Assembly (NCBI GenBank): GCA_900169235.1
Contig: FWCC01000363.1
Location: forward strand, 62,001-126,000
Reading direction: 5' to 3'
DNA length: 64,000 nt
From: Zarea fungicola
Taxonomy: Eukaryota; Ascomycota; Sordariomycetes; Hypocreales; Cordycipitaceae
Shown here: positions 11,781 to 23,277 of the stretch, one piece after another
Position numbering within the stretch: the first letter of the stretch is position 1
Layout: every line of letters begins with the position of its first letter
The notes under the pieces: generated by a model
What the model saw: the letters and a program-made list of their open reading frames with translations, nothing else
Databases searched by the model: none
Told to the model about the DNA's origin: nothing
Position numbers and translations under genes: made by a program

Positions 11781-14639
11781 ATGCCCGGCATTCTGCCAAT
11801 GAAGGTCATCAAGGTGGGCAATAGTGCTCAGAGCCGTATTGCCCAGGCGTGTGACCGCTGCCGCAGCAAGAAAATTCGCTGTGACGGCGTGCGCCCTACT
11901 TGTTCCCAGTGCGCCAATGTCGGCTTCGAATGCCGCACCAGTGACAAACTCTCCCGCCGCGCCTTCCCTCGAGGCTATACGGAATCTCTTGAGGAGCGCG
12001 TACGTGCACTGGAGACCGAAGTTCGCGAACTCAAGGACCTACTCGATGAAAAGGATGAAAAAATTGATATGTTATCCGCCATGCACAAGGGGCACAGGCG
12101 CCTCTCAGTCACATCTGCATCGCCGCCGGTGCCGCTAGACAAACATAATACTACTACTATAAAAGATACTCAGACAAACAAGGAGGACACATTTCGTGTT
12201 CAGGCGTCACCGCTACTACTCGGAGTCGAGAATTCCGATGCGTACTTTATGGGCGCATCCAGTGGGCGCACATTCATTAGTAAGTTTGCTTGGCCGTCGC
12301 TCACTGCGCGAGAGGCGGCACGGGAAATTCCCTTCTTCATCAAGACTTTGAAAAACAAAATGCTGACTGATTTTACAGCCGCTTTGAGGCGTAAACTCCA
12401 AGAGAGCGGTAAACCATGCAATGATTTCAATCCCGAGGCTTTCCTGCATGTGCAAGGCTGTCCACCACTCACGCCCAACCCACCCGAGGCTTCCCTCAGG
12501 ATACCACCTCGACTTTTTACCGACAGATGCGTCAACGTCTATTTCCAGGAATGGGCACCGTTATTTCCAGCCCTTCACAAGCCAACTTTTTTGCGCATCT
12601 ATGAAGAGTTTGTTGCAGACCCCGAAAAGGTTAAATGCAATTACAAGCTTGCGCAACTGTATCTCGTTTTTAGCCTGGCAGGCCTGTCATCATCGGCACC
12701 TGACCTGGATCAGCTGGCCTCATGTGAGCGACAGTGGACAGCCTCGTTAGAAGCGGTGCTCTTGGAGAATACCATGAATGCCCTCCAGTGTCTTGTTCTG
12801 GCCCTTCTATACTGCTCCCTCACAGCCGACTATAGACGCCTACAGCACTACAAGGCCATTGCTGTTGGCTTAGCATACCGTTTGGGTCTGCATCAGAGCC
12901 AAAAACGATTTTCATTTGGCGCACTGACTCTGGAAACGAGGAAAAAGGTCTTTTGGACCCTGTACACTGTTGACTGGTAAGTATCTTTCGCTACGTCTTA
13001 TGACCACCGACTCATTTATTGCATAGCTTCTCTGCCGCTACTCTCGGCCTGCCCAAGCTTCTCCGCGAAGATGACTTGCAGGTGGAATACCCGTCCGACA
13101 CGGATGACGAATACGTGACGGAAAAGGGCTTCCAGCCTACCCTCCCTGGCGAGCACACGCGACTCTCCAGTGCTCTGGCTCTCTTCCGCGCTACGCGCAT
13201 TCTCGCCCGGGTCTTGGAGAAAAACTACCCATCTGCCACCACCTATGATCTCTCATTACAGCAAATGGTGAACCTCGAGAGCGAGCTAGATGGCTGGTAC
13301 GATGCCTTGCCTGCGCACTTAAAACTGCGGTTTGCCCAGGACAAACCGTCGACTGATGTCACTGGAAGTCGATCACCGCTTTTGGTAAGTTTCCCCGTCT
13401 TTTTTTTTTTTTTTTCATATCTGCTAACTCAGATAGGCTCTTGCCTATTATTATATCCGAACACTCATCTACCGTCCTGCCATTGGCTCTGGTCTCGGAA
13501 ACAGAGCTGCCCCGGCGCTCATGTCCATTGCTGAGTCTAGCAAGCACCTTGTTCAGATTTCGGAGCTCTTGGAGGAGCGTAATCTCTCTTTTTCATTCTG
13601 CCTCAATAAGGGTGACATGCTATCTATTAGCGCACTAACGCTCCTGTTCCAAGTGGTTGATCTCAAGTCTGACAGCAAGCTGGCACGAGATAACCAAAGA
13701 CTAGTCAACTCTGTCGTTCAAACTGTCGAACGTCTCCGCTCCCCTGGCTGTGTCGATCTCCGAAGGATAGCCAGCAAGCTAGTAGCTATGGAAGGGTCAT
13801 TACAGCAGCCATCGCCAGCAACCTCGTCATCTAGCCCGTCTCACAGCTCGGGGTCCAAGTCGCCAGAATTGGAGCAGCCAAGAAGGAGAAGCGGGAGTGA
13901 AAAGAAGAAGAAGCAACAGCAGCAGCATCATTCACAGCAAGCAAAGGCACAAGAAAAATCAAGGGGCATTACTATGCCAGCGCTTGCTTCACCCCAATCG
14001 GAATTGGAGATGACGCCTAGTCGCGGGTCCTTTGATAGCGTTCAGTCTGAAACGCTACCGCGCCAAGAGGACTACCTTTGCATGTCTCAGATGGCAAGCG
14101 GCAGCCATGCGACTTCTCTACTCGCAACACGCCCAAACCTCGATTACCTATCCCTCCACACGACACCGGATGGGTCCCGCTCACAATCGCCGGGCTCCAA
14201 GCAGCAACAGCCGCAGCAGCCGCTAGACCGCCAGGCGCAGGCTCACCTGGCCAACATGATGGCCAACACGCAATTCTCCAGCAAGGTTGCCGGTGTGAGC
14301 AACACGGAATGGGAGGCACTACTGGGATCCATGGATAGCGGCATGGACAACATGTACAATGCCATCTATGGAGGTGCTACACTGGTGACGGAGCCTACGT
14401 TGACGAACAAGACAAGTGAATGGTCACCCGATTCCTGGGACCTGAGCAGCTTTAGCCTGGGTGATTTCCCGGCAGAGGCACCGCCACAGAGTGTCTTGAG
14501 TGTGAGTGATGAGAGTCTGAGTTCAGGCGAGGAAGTGTCACCGCCAGCAATGGGCCGCCAGATGGGCAGCTATAAACAGATGCAGGTTACAGGTGGTGAA
14601 CCGTTTAATCTGGATGCATTTGATGGATATATAATTTAA
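11781..14639 (+). CDS. facB: Zn(II)2Cys6 acetate regulator, FacB/ACU-15 type
   Basis: Three exons: 11781-12976, 13027-13384 and 13437-14639; 918 residues. FacB (Aspergillus) and ACU-15 (Neurospora) activate genes for acetate use, such as acetyl-CoA synthetase, isocitrate lyase and malate synthase, in the nucleus. The zinc cluster is at about residues 24-52 ([14 protein letters not shown], then [11 protein letters not shown]). The family's linker [16 protein letters not shown] leads into a coiled coil at about 70-100. The middle-homology (Fungal_trans) region spans roughly 240-520 and crosses both introns: [19 protein letters not shown] appears only after splicing intron 1. The C-terminus is Ser/Gln-rich and ends with the conserved-looking [19 protein letters not shown]. 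Intron 2 (13385-13436) contains a T16 tract. The N-terminal similarity to FacB is strong from memory of the family; an alignment would settle orthology. Confidence 0.9.
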
Positions 14640-15168
14640 CAATTTCTCGGCAACGAAACCAATTTGTATTTGAAGGGGTTTTCTATCTTTTCTGTGTTCT
14701 AGAACACAGCTGGGTTTGGTTGGGACAAATTTGAACTGTGTGGTGTTATTCGGCAGCGATTTCGGTCCTTTTTTGTTTGTAATTGCACAATTCCTGGATT
14801 TGGAAGTCATGTCTTATTACTGAAATGATGTATTTTATGATTTATCATTGCTTTGGTCAAGTAAAGTTATCAAAATCTTATTCCGAGGCTTGTGCCGAGT
14901 CTTCTTCAGATCTGTCTGCGAATGACATGGTCATGTGGTTGTACAGTAACTATGGGTCCAGTTGCGTAGCTTCCCTACTGAACGTGCGGAGGAGTGGCGA
15001 GCGGAGCGATGGAATCGGAGTCTTTGTTATACTATCTCCGGTGGAGACAATCTCGGTGCTTACGATTCTTTGGCTATAAAACCGATGCGGAAACTGCCCA
15101 GCTAAGCGATGAACTAAGTAGTTTTATTTCTTTTTCTACATGTTCTGAAAGCTATAGATGTAGACAGA
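14640..15168. other. Intergenic, acetate regulator to GDPD gene
   Basis: 529 bases with the presumed 3' UTR of the regulator and the leader of the downstream gene. No coding region or RNA gene recognised. Confidence 0.4.
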
Positions 15169-16688
15169 ATGGATGACGACATGGATTCCCTATTCGATGG
15201 CGTTCCGGAGGGTAAGTGCCACCACGCATGGATAATAGAAAATGAAGGGCAGAAAGGAGCGAAGATTCTGAAACATCACTAATACAGGCACCAAAACAAA
15301 TCAAAATATATAGCCCTCTTTGCATCTGCCATCCCGTCCAAAAGGGACCCTTCCCGCCTCCTGCCTCAAATTGTTGCCCATCGCGGGTACAAGGCCGACT
15401 GGCCGGAAAACAGCCTCAAAGGGATGTGCGAGGCCATACATGCTGGTGCGCATGCCATTGAGACGGATGTACATTTGAGCAAAGATGGCGTGGTTGTCAT
15501 GTCACATGTATGTTGGATTTCTTTGCCTTTTCCCACACCATTCTCATCCGAAGATTTGTATGAGGCCTGTCGCCTTTAAATGCCGGATGTAGAATGAGTT
15601 TCTTTTCCGTTTTTTCCTTTTTGCCAGATTTTGCGCTTCAAAAGGCTAATTCATATATAATACGCACAGGATCCCTCGCTACGACGGTGTTTTGGTGTAA
15701 ACAAGAAAATTGCAGACTGTGACTGGGAGTATATATCTAGCCTCAGAAGTAAGCGAGCACCCCATCTAGGCATGCCGAGATTGGAGGATGTGCTACGGTT
15801 ATTGGGTGAGGACGGTATGGAAAGGGTGTGGTGTGTGCTTGATATCAAGGTTGATTTTGCCCCTTTCCCCCCTCCTCCCGTCTGTCATTGTTTACATATT
15901 CCTTGGTGCGCTTCGGCATATGCTGATTTTTGGTAGATTAATGACAACGCGGAGCAATTACTCTCTGCTATTAGCAGAGTTCTCAACTCGGTTCAGGGTC
16001 CGATCCCGTGGGAACAGCGTATCCTACTCGGCTGCTGGAACGTACGTTTGCTATCCCCGCTCCTCCATGCCCCAGTCCTTGATATCAGACTTGAAATGTG
16101 ACGAAACGCTAATAGAGTACGGCGATATAGGCTACATTTATAACCACCGCCCGCCGCATCCTCCCCACGTTTCCACTCACCCACATCTCCTGGTCCCGCG
16201 CCTACTCGCGGGAGTTTGGCGCTTCGATACCCAACCTGGGGTACAGCCTACACTACAGTAACCTCTCTGGCCCCTTTGGTCGGCGTTTCCTCGAGCAGAC
16301 GCGACACCAGCATCCAACGATGCCGATATTCACATGGACGGTGAATCAGGAGAATTGGATGCAATGGCTACTTAATCAGAATAGAGCCACCGCCGGGCAA
16401 CTGGCGAGCAGCGGTAGTAGAAGTCGGAGAGTGGTGGACGCTGTTATTACAGATGATCCAAGAAAGTTTCGGGAAGCGTGCGCGAGGTGGGAGGATGAGT
16501 TGGATGGCAAGCTGACGACGGGAAAGAAGAACGGGGCCTTAGCGGCGCATATAAGCAGGGGATGGGATGATGTGTTGGAAGTGGCCAAATTCACGCTTCT
16601 GTGGGTTTTATTGTTTGTAGCGAGGCGCACAACAAAGAGGCTAGATACGCTGCAAGATGTGAGCAGGAGGAGGAGCAAGATTGAGTAG
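15169..16688 (+). CDS. Glycerophosphodiester phosphodiesterase / PG phospholipase C (Pgc1-like)
   Basis: Five exons: 15169-15211, 15314-15507, 15670-15849, 15937-16041 and 16131-16688; 359 residues. The GDPD domain begins with AHRGYKADWPENS (catalytic His about residue 37), followed by AIETDVHLSKDGVVVMSHDPSL (Glu, Asp and second His) and WCVLDIK. Splicing restores GCWNATFITTARRILPTFP and FTWTVNQENWMQWLL, both typical of the family. A C-terminal hydrophobic segment (FTLLWVLLFVARR) suggests a tail anchor, as in yeast Pgc1, which degrades phosphatidylglycerol at mitochondria and lipid droplets; that assignment is inference. The third intron uses an unusual GTTGAT donor. Exon 1 is the least certain: it encodes only about 14 residues, and a later start is possible. 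Confidence 0.85.
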
Positions 16689-17504
16689 AGTACAAGTCAG
16701 GCGATGCGCCTAATACAACAGGATAGCCATAGTAGAGTTTTGGACAGCTTAAACCATATATACTATGGTCGTTTTTTCGGCTTGTCTCTTAATGATAGCA
16801 CCACCTCGTTTTAACTGTGGCAGGCTGTTGAACAAACATATCAAGCAAGAGGATAATCCTTCCATGATAGTGACAGAAGGAGTGGCAGGCATATGTCAAA
16901 CGAAGTTTTACTTGAACAAATGAGTATGTGTTGTGAATGAAGATTTCAGTATGTGTCTGGGCATAGGGGATTACTTATATAGCCGCTAGAGGGCGTCACT
17001 TGTACAGGCTGTACTGTCTCACTTGACTCTCGCATCTACTGGTGGATATCATGGTGTGAGAACGAGTACTTCAACAGTATTCATTGTCATTGTTAAGGCT
17101 ATGTGTCCGCGAGACCGCTGACCAAGCCTCGCGAATAGACGACTGTGCTCAAACATTAAAACCCATCAAGTGCCAGTCTCTTCATTTTGTCGTGAATCAA
17201 ACTTTATCATTGGCCACATTTTTTTAAAGTCCCCCAATTCATTTTCTAATCCCAGCATTAAAAAAGTAGAAAATCAAAGAAAAGAATAAACAAGAACAGA
17301 GACCCTTGTTTCTCAAACCACCACCCAGCCATTTGTTACCAATCCCTCCTTGCCCCGTCATTACTGTTCTTTCGGGACCAAAGGAGGAAAACGAAGTAAA
17401 ATCTCATATTTACAATGAAAAGTTTTGAAGAAGTGTTGTGAATTCTGAGGCGGCTTCTATAAGGATGAAGCTTAACCAGAGAGGCCAAGAATGATTAAAA
17501 CATC
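16689..17504. other. Intergenic between convergent GDPD and ERG4 genes
   Basis: 816 bases between two converging genes, presumably their 3' UTRs. AT-rich, with no ORF or RNA gene I can support. Confidence 0.4.
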
Positions 17505-19484
17505 TTAAAAGACGTACTGTATTTATTGTTAGCACCATGCCATGCATCCGGGGAACACAAGAATGTACATACAGGAATAAAGAGATACGGTACGCGACGC
17601 TCGTACTCGAGCCAAGCGTCACCATACTTTTGCCGGCAGCGGTGAATATCACGCGACACCCTGTGCGCAATCATGCACAAAAAGAAGACGGGATAAAACC
17701 AAGGAAACGGGCTATTGAAACCAGTAATCAGACCCCAAGACATGGAGAACCAGATATCGGCCGTGTAGTGAATCTTGCGTGCCAGTCCATACCAGCCGTC
17801 AACCAAAATCGTACCCTGAGGGCTCTTAATGACCTTGGGGTTCTGAATCGTCTGCCAAGGCACCTGGGGAAAAGTACGGCGCCCGATGAGCTTTCCACGC
17901 TCCATGGCGCGGTAGCGGTTCTTTTGCGAGTTGCAGCTGTCCCAGACCCAGTACCAGAAAAGGTATGCGATGTAAAACACGGCGAGCGCAGCGCGGTTCC
18001 AACGGTACTCGGCTGGGTCGTGGTTGGCGAGATAAATCGTGCAGTGGCAGTACGACAAGGGAACACCAGCGAGGTTCCAAAAGATGAGCATGAACCCCCA
18101 CTTCTCATAGTACATGTCCCAGGTAGTGGTGATGAGCTCCTCACCCTTGGAGCAGGCGTTGGCGTAGAGGTAGTGTGCCATGATGAGGAACATGACTTCG
18201 CCTGAGACGTACCCATACTGCTCATACTGGCGGGCCGCAGCGCCGAGACTTAGAATGAGGAGAATGTACCATGGCATGCGCACTTCAAAGAACATCTTGA
18301 AATCGAGGATACCAAACAGGCGCGGGTTCAGCTCGGCACCCATGAAGAAGTCATAGATGAAGTGGCCCGTCATGCGGTGCTGCTTGCCGCGGTAGATAGC
18401 GGAGAAGTAGGCGACAAACGAAACGAGGAAGCCGCTGAGGATGGCGACGGACAGGAGCGGGCCAAACTCGTCAATGGCCGTGTAAAGCGGCCAGATGCCG
18501 CTGAAGTGCAGGCCGGCGAGACAAGCGAGGGTGAAGTAGAGACTGGCGTAGGCGCTGCAGAAATATGGGAGCTGCTTGCCGCCAGCAAACGGAAGCGGCT
18601 TTCCATAGGACGTGACACCGGGGAGTAGGCAGTAGCAGGCACCCTCAAAGATGAGGTAAGACCAGTACCAGAGCCAGGCCTTGGCGTGGGGGAACGCGCC
18701 GGTGTAGACGAGGTTGACAAGATGGCGGCCAAAGTCGAACCAGCTCATGCCCGCAGCACGCGAGGGAAACTTGCCGTCGTAATAGGTCGCGCCCACCCAC
18801 ATGTACCACATGAGGATGGGGAAGAAGACCATCATGGAAAAGGTGCCGACGGAGCCACCAAACTCGAACTCGCCAGAGTAGTCGATGCGGGGATCCTGAC
18901 CGGGCTTCCAACCGTCAACAACGCTGACTTTGACATCAGCTGCACCTGCCTCTTTGTCGGTGGTGGTCCTTTCGGGCGTGCGAGGGCCTGTGGCCAAGCG
19001 CTTGAAAGCCGCGCCGCCATTGGTGGTGCTGGCTTCAGCCGCCGTAGATTTGGAGCTACTTTGCATCCTACCGTACCTAGATTTGCTCGTTGTCTTGGTG
19101 TCCTCGTCCTCGTCTTGCGAAAGCTCGGGCGTTTTGGCTAGGGTTCGCCGACGGACTGAGCGAGAGCGGGCAGGCGACTTTTCAGCAACAGTAGAGGATT
19201 CGTTTTCAGGTTCGAAAAGCTCTGGAGGAAACGAAGACTGGCGTCGTGAAGATCGGGTTTTGGCAGGCGTCTCTACCATGCCATCAAAGAGCTCCTTTTT
19301 CCTAATGATTGGGGACAACGTGTTAGAAGCGAAGATACAAGTTGTGGAAGGAGCCGATTGACAGATTTTGACCAACATGCAGTCATTATTCATACAAAAG
19401 AAAACCAGTAGTGGTAGTAGCTACGTGGAAGGAATGTGATCAGACATACCGCGGCGATGTTCGTAGTGAATAGCGACCAGACAT
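17505..19484 (-). CDS. erg4: Delta(24(24(1)))-sterol reductase, ERG4
   Basis: Three exons on the minus strand: 19484-19450, 19301-17573 and 17516-17505; 591 residues. Erg4 reduces the C24(28) double bond in the last step of ergosterol synthesis, in the ER membrane. Family segments include [67 protein letters not shown] and the C-terminal cofactor-side motif [18 protein letters not shown]. Many hydrophobic spans are present. The 35-nt first exon encodes [12 protein letters not shown], and the 12-nt last exon encodes only YVF-stop, restoring the usual YLFIPYVF ending; that intron has a GCTAAC branch site. The first 120 residues or so are rich in Ser/Arg and Thr-Pro ([27 protein letters not shown]). 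Erg24 (C14 reductase) is a paralogue, but the motifs fit Erg4 better. Confidence 0.93.
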
Positions 19485-21310
19485 GATGGGCAAAAAGCGA
19501 CAGGGCAATACCCTCCTTTTTATCTTTATGCGATGAGCAAACAGACAAGGTGAATATGATGTCAATTGAAAAAAATTCCACAAAGAGAAAGGTGTCCGGG
19601 CGACCCGTGGAACGCCGAGTTCTTAGGGATTGCGCCACACGTACGAGCAAGGAAGTGGGCAATGGAGAAGGAGTTATTGCAAAGTGCTCATAAGGCCAGC
19701 AAAACCTAGTTGAAGGGATTTGGGAAAGGTTCAGGGCCGTGGGCAACGCGCGATGCGAATACGCGACGGGCTGTTGTGGGGGTGCGTCGTGTTACGCTAT
19801 TGGACACATGTTTAGAGCGAGCGTCCAGGGGCAGAAGAAGGCTGCCGACGTACCGAGAGCGCTGGAAGGTCTACTCACAGGCGGCTGGCCCAGGACAGGT
19901 ACCTACTAACGGAGCACGGTGCCTGGCAACGTGGGCAGCAAAGCAGAGATTAGCGCACCACGGATCCCGAGCGCGGGTTTTGTTTACAAAGTGTGGGGGT
20001 CGCCCTTGGCTCTAGAGATTGGCCGAGTACGTCCGTCCGTCTCCACGAAAATACATGCCAATAATAAGGAGCCAGAGTCGAAGTATTTGACTTGGCTCAT
20101 TTGCAGGAATTGAAAATGCTTACTGCGTCACAAACATAAATTCGCGGCTAAATTGTGCTGATAGTGTAATCTGTCAGACCAGGGTCGGTTTCTTATCAAC
20201 AATTGGATCTTAAATTGTAAGGCTTCAACTACTTTCTGAAATCGGCCCGGTCCGCCTCACTTTTGTGAGCCAGCATAACAAGTGAAACTATTTACATAAA
20301 GCCTCGGCGGGTGGACTTTTCATGCTGTGTTTTGAAGACAGAATTTCCATATTCTCTGTAGGACCAATGCTCTTCAAGTACATCAAAGGATGCGCAAATA
20401 GTCGCCATTCTAATGTTCATCATACCGCTTGTGCGTTTTAGTTTTCCGACTGACACAAATGCAAGGCTTTTGTTTTAACTGGTAAATTATAGGTGCATCG
20501 TAGGACTCTGTTACAGGCCAGAGAGCTTACTCAAACTCAAGTCAGTACGTTTGCTCTTATACAGGCTAGGCTTCCTTACTGGACGCAAAAAGAAATGAAT
20601 CTCCATTTTATTTGCGGGTGACTGCTGTATGAATCTCCGCATTGTGCTTTTAATCCGCATTATTACTCAAAATAAATATTAAATTAACCTTGCTCTAATA
20701 TGGACTGCACGCCCGTGAAGGGAGGTAAGCTGCTGGCCACTAACTTCACTCCTCGCTACAGTGTAAAAAGAGTGAGGACAAGAGTATTCGCGAACCAACT
20801 GATTGCCTACATATTGAAGAGCGGATCTTCGTCATTTCCGACGAGCGCCCAGTTCGAACTGACTACCAACCGGCCAGAATGGGATAGCCAAGGCAGACTG
20901 GCGCATAGTAAAAGATATATTGTAGATAGCATTGCTACTAGTATACTAGAAGATTATACGAATTTGCCCCTTCATCTTGCAAAGAATAGCTTTTTGATGC
21001 TCGGGTTGCCTGTAACTATGCACAATGAAACTCGCATCAGGGCGTAAATTGATGATACACGTTTGTTGTAGAATAGCACGAGTCACAGAATAGTATGCAT
21101 TCATGAAAGAGGCAACACAACATAGGTAACCCATCAAGTATAATCTACCATTCGAGTCGTTTGCACAGTAAATATAAATAGTATGTAAAAGATGGACTAT
21201 TGACGTTGAGCCAAATGCACAAATGAATTGGATGCAGGTATGTATGTCACACGAAAACCTCACCACTTTCCCCGTAAAAAAGAAAACCCTCAAACTAGCT
21301 AATTTTGCAC
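19485..21310. other. Intergenic, upstream of ERG4 and downstream of MFS gene
   Basis: About 1.8 kb without a supported gene. The part next to ERG4 is its promoter. The stretch from about 20100 to 21300 is visibly AT-rich. A 115-codon ORF at 20700-21047 on the plus strand has no recognisable features. Confidence 0.4.
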
Positions 21311-23113
21311 CTAGTACTCGTAGCGGAATGTGGGGTTCTCCTTGTCAGTCATTCTCTTCCAGGTCTCCTTGTCCATGAACTGGGCCTCGGTCTGCTTGGC
21401 GCGGCTAGCACGACGCTTGTTAGCCCAGACATAGTAGAAGAACAAAGCAACGGTGCAGAGCGCACTGCCGGCCTGCGTGAAGACGAGGGCCAGCTTAGCG
21501 GGACGGTAATCAGGGGCGTCTTTGGCCTGGAAGGTCTGGGGGCCGATAATGTTGCCAATGGAAAAGGCGCCGCTGAGGACGGCCACAGAAAAGGCGCGCT
21601 TGGTGGCACCAGCGACGTTGGCCATCATCCAGCCGTACTGCATAGGCAGCGGCGCGACAACGGCGTTGACGAGGTAAATGCCTGCCAGGAGACCGGACTT
21701 GTTTGTCTTGGGGAGGAAGGACATGAGGGCGCCGCCAATGATGGCGGGGATGATGCAGGCAAGGATCCACATCCAGCGGTGGCCATTGGCCCTACGGACG
21801 CCGAATCCGATGAAGAGGATGAAGAAGATGGACACGGCACCGGAAGGGGTGTTCATCAGGGCGGCATGCTGCGAGTTCCATGCTGGCGACTTCTTGGGGT
21901 CGTTGGTGATTTGGCCAATCAGCTTCACCGAATAGGTGGTGATGACACCGCTTGAGACGGAGAAGAGCACAGTAATGAGAATCTGGAGCCAGATCTGCAG
22001 ATCGAGAAGGGCCTCGGTGATCTCCTTGAAGCGAAACTTGGAGCTGCGGATACCAGTCTGGTTGACCGAGACATGCTTGAGAAGAGCAACTTTTTCGGTA
22101 ACGGTCAGCCACTTAGCCTTCATAGGCGTATCTGGGACGAGGGCGATGACGGCGAGACCGATGACGACGGTGATGCAGCCGAGCACAATAAACATTACAC
22201 GCCACCCAGCAAGGGAGGCGTGTGGGGAGATGTGCTGGAAGGCATAGGACAGCACACCACCAATGATCTGGCCGAATCCGAGGCCAAGGTACCAGAAGGA
22301 GAAGCGAGGGGCCTGCTCGGTCTTGGTGTACCACTGGCTGCTGATGAGGGCCAGGGATGGTGCGATTGTAGCCTCGAAGATGCCGAGGAAGATACGAGAG
22401 GCGAGGATACTGTGGTAGTTATGAGCGGCGGCACCGCAGGCAGTGGCAATACCCCAGAGGGTCACGTTAAGACCAAGCCACTTGGCGGCGGGAACCTTTT
22501 GCAAAAGATAGACTTGGATATGGGGTTAGCATGGGAAAGTCGGAGAATGTAGTTCGCTGCCGGGGGCAATACGGATTGATGATTGTAGCGGCGGAGTACT
22601 TACTGTTAGGAACCTCAAAGCAGAGAAGGCCAACAAAGAGAAAAGTCGCGACGTTGGAGAAGCGGTTGCCAGTAAGCTCAAGGTCCTTGATGATACCCAT
22701 GGCAGCAGCATACTATTCGAAGAAACATTAGAACATTGGTCACATTGACATGATGACGATCAAAGCGTGTATAAATAGCTTTTGACTTGCGATGACTAGT
22801 TTTGTGGTGGAGATTTTACGAAGACACTCACGTTGTAGATGACTTTGTCGAGGAACTGCATGGTGTAGCAGCAGAACATGAGCGGGACGATGCGCCAGTC
22901 GATGCGCGTGCGCAAGGCCTTGAGGTCGACCTGGTCTACACCTTCAACGTTGCGATGTTCCTGCAAAAAGGCCCAGGCAGCGTCAACCTCGCCAGAGGCG
23001 GTAGAGTCGGTGTCGGCATGGCGCTCCTGGTTGTCGCTACTGGAAGGCGACGAGCTGGTGACGCGCTCGTCGACCTCGTAGCTCTTTTCATTTTGCACAG
23101 GTGAAGAAGACAT
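21311..23113 (-). CDS. MFS permease, Dal5/anion:cation symporter family
   Basis: Three exons on the minus strand: 23113-22832, 22712-22604 and 22512-21311; 530 residues. The N-terminal 70 or so residues are polar and Ser-rich; LKALRTRIDWRIVPLMFCCY leads into the first membrane span. MFS features include LASRIFLGIFEATIAPSLAL (motif in TM4-5), WYTKTEQAPRFSFWYLG, and the mid-loop KFRFKEITEALLDLQIW. The C-terminus FMDKETWKRMTDKENPTFRYEY resembles the D-x-T-D-x-E-N-x-x-FRY ending common in fungal allantoate/nicotinate-type permeases. The substrate cannot be deduced; allantoate, ureidosuccinate, vitamins and other organic anions are all known in this family. Splicing joins VIYN to YAAAMGIIKDLELTGN and FEVPN to IYLLQKVPAAKWLG, as expected. 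The 5' leader contains a GT dinucleotide run. Confidence 0.88.
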
Positions 23114-23255
23114 GGTTGGCGAGTGACCTTTTCTTTTTGTCTCTTGCGGGCCAGCGGTGTCTGGCGTGTCTTGTCTTTCAGTGCCTTTCTTCCTTTCTTT
23201 TTCCAAGAACCGAACTTCTGCCAGGAAGTTACGGGCTGGGGAAGAAGAATGTGAG

Positions 23256-23277
23256 GTGTGTGTGTGTGTGTGTGTGT
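23256..23277. repeat. GT dinucleotide microsatellite
   Basis: Eleven GT units in the presumed 5' leader of the MFS permease gene, about 140 nt before its ATG. Confidence 0.85.

Noticed and set aside
20700..21047. 115-codon plus-strand ORF
   Set aside because: No domain, AT-rich surroundings and no promoter-like context.
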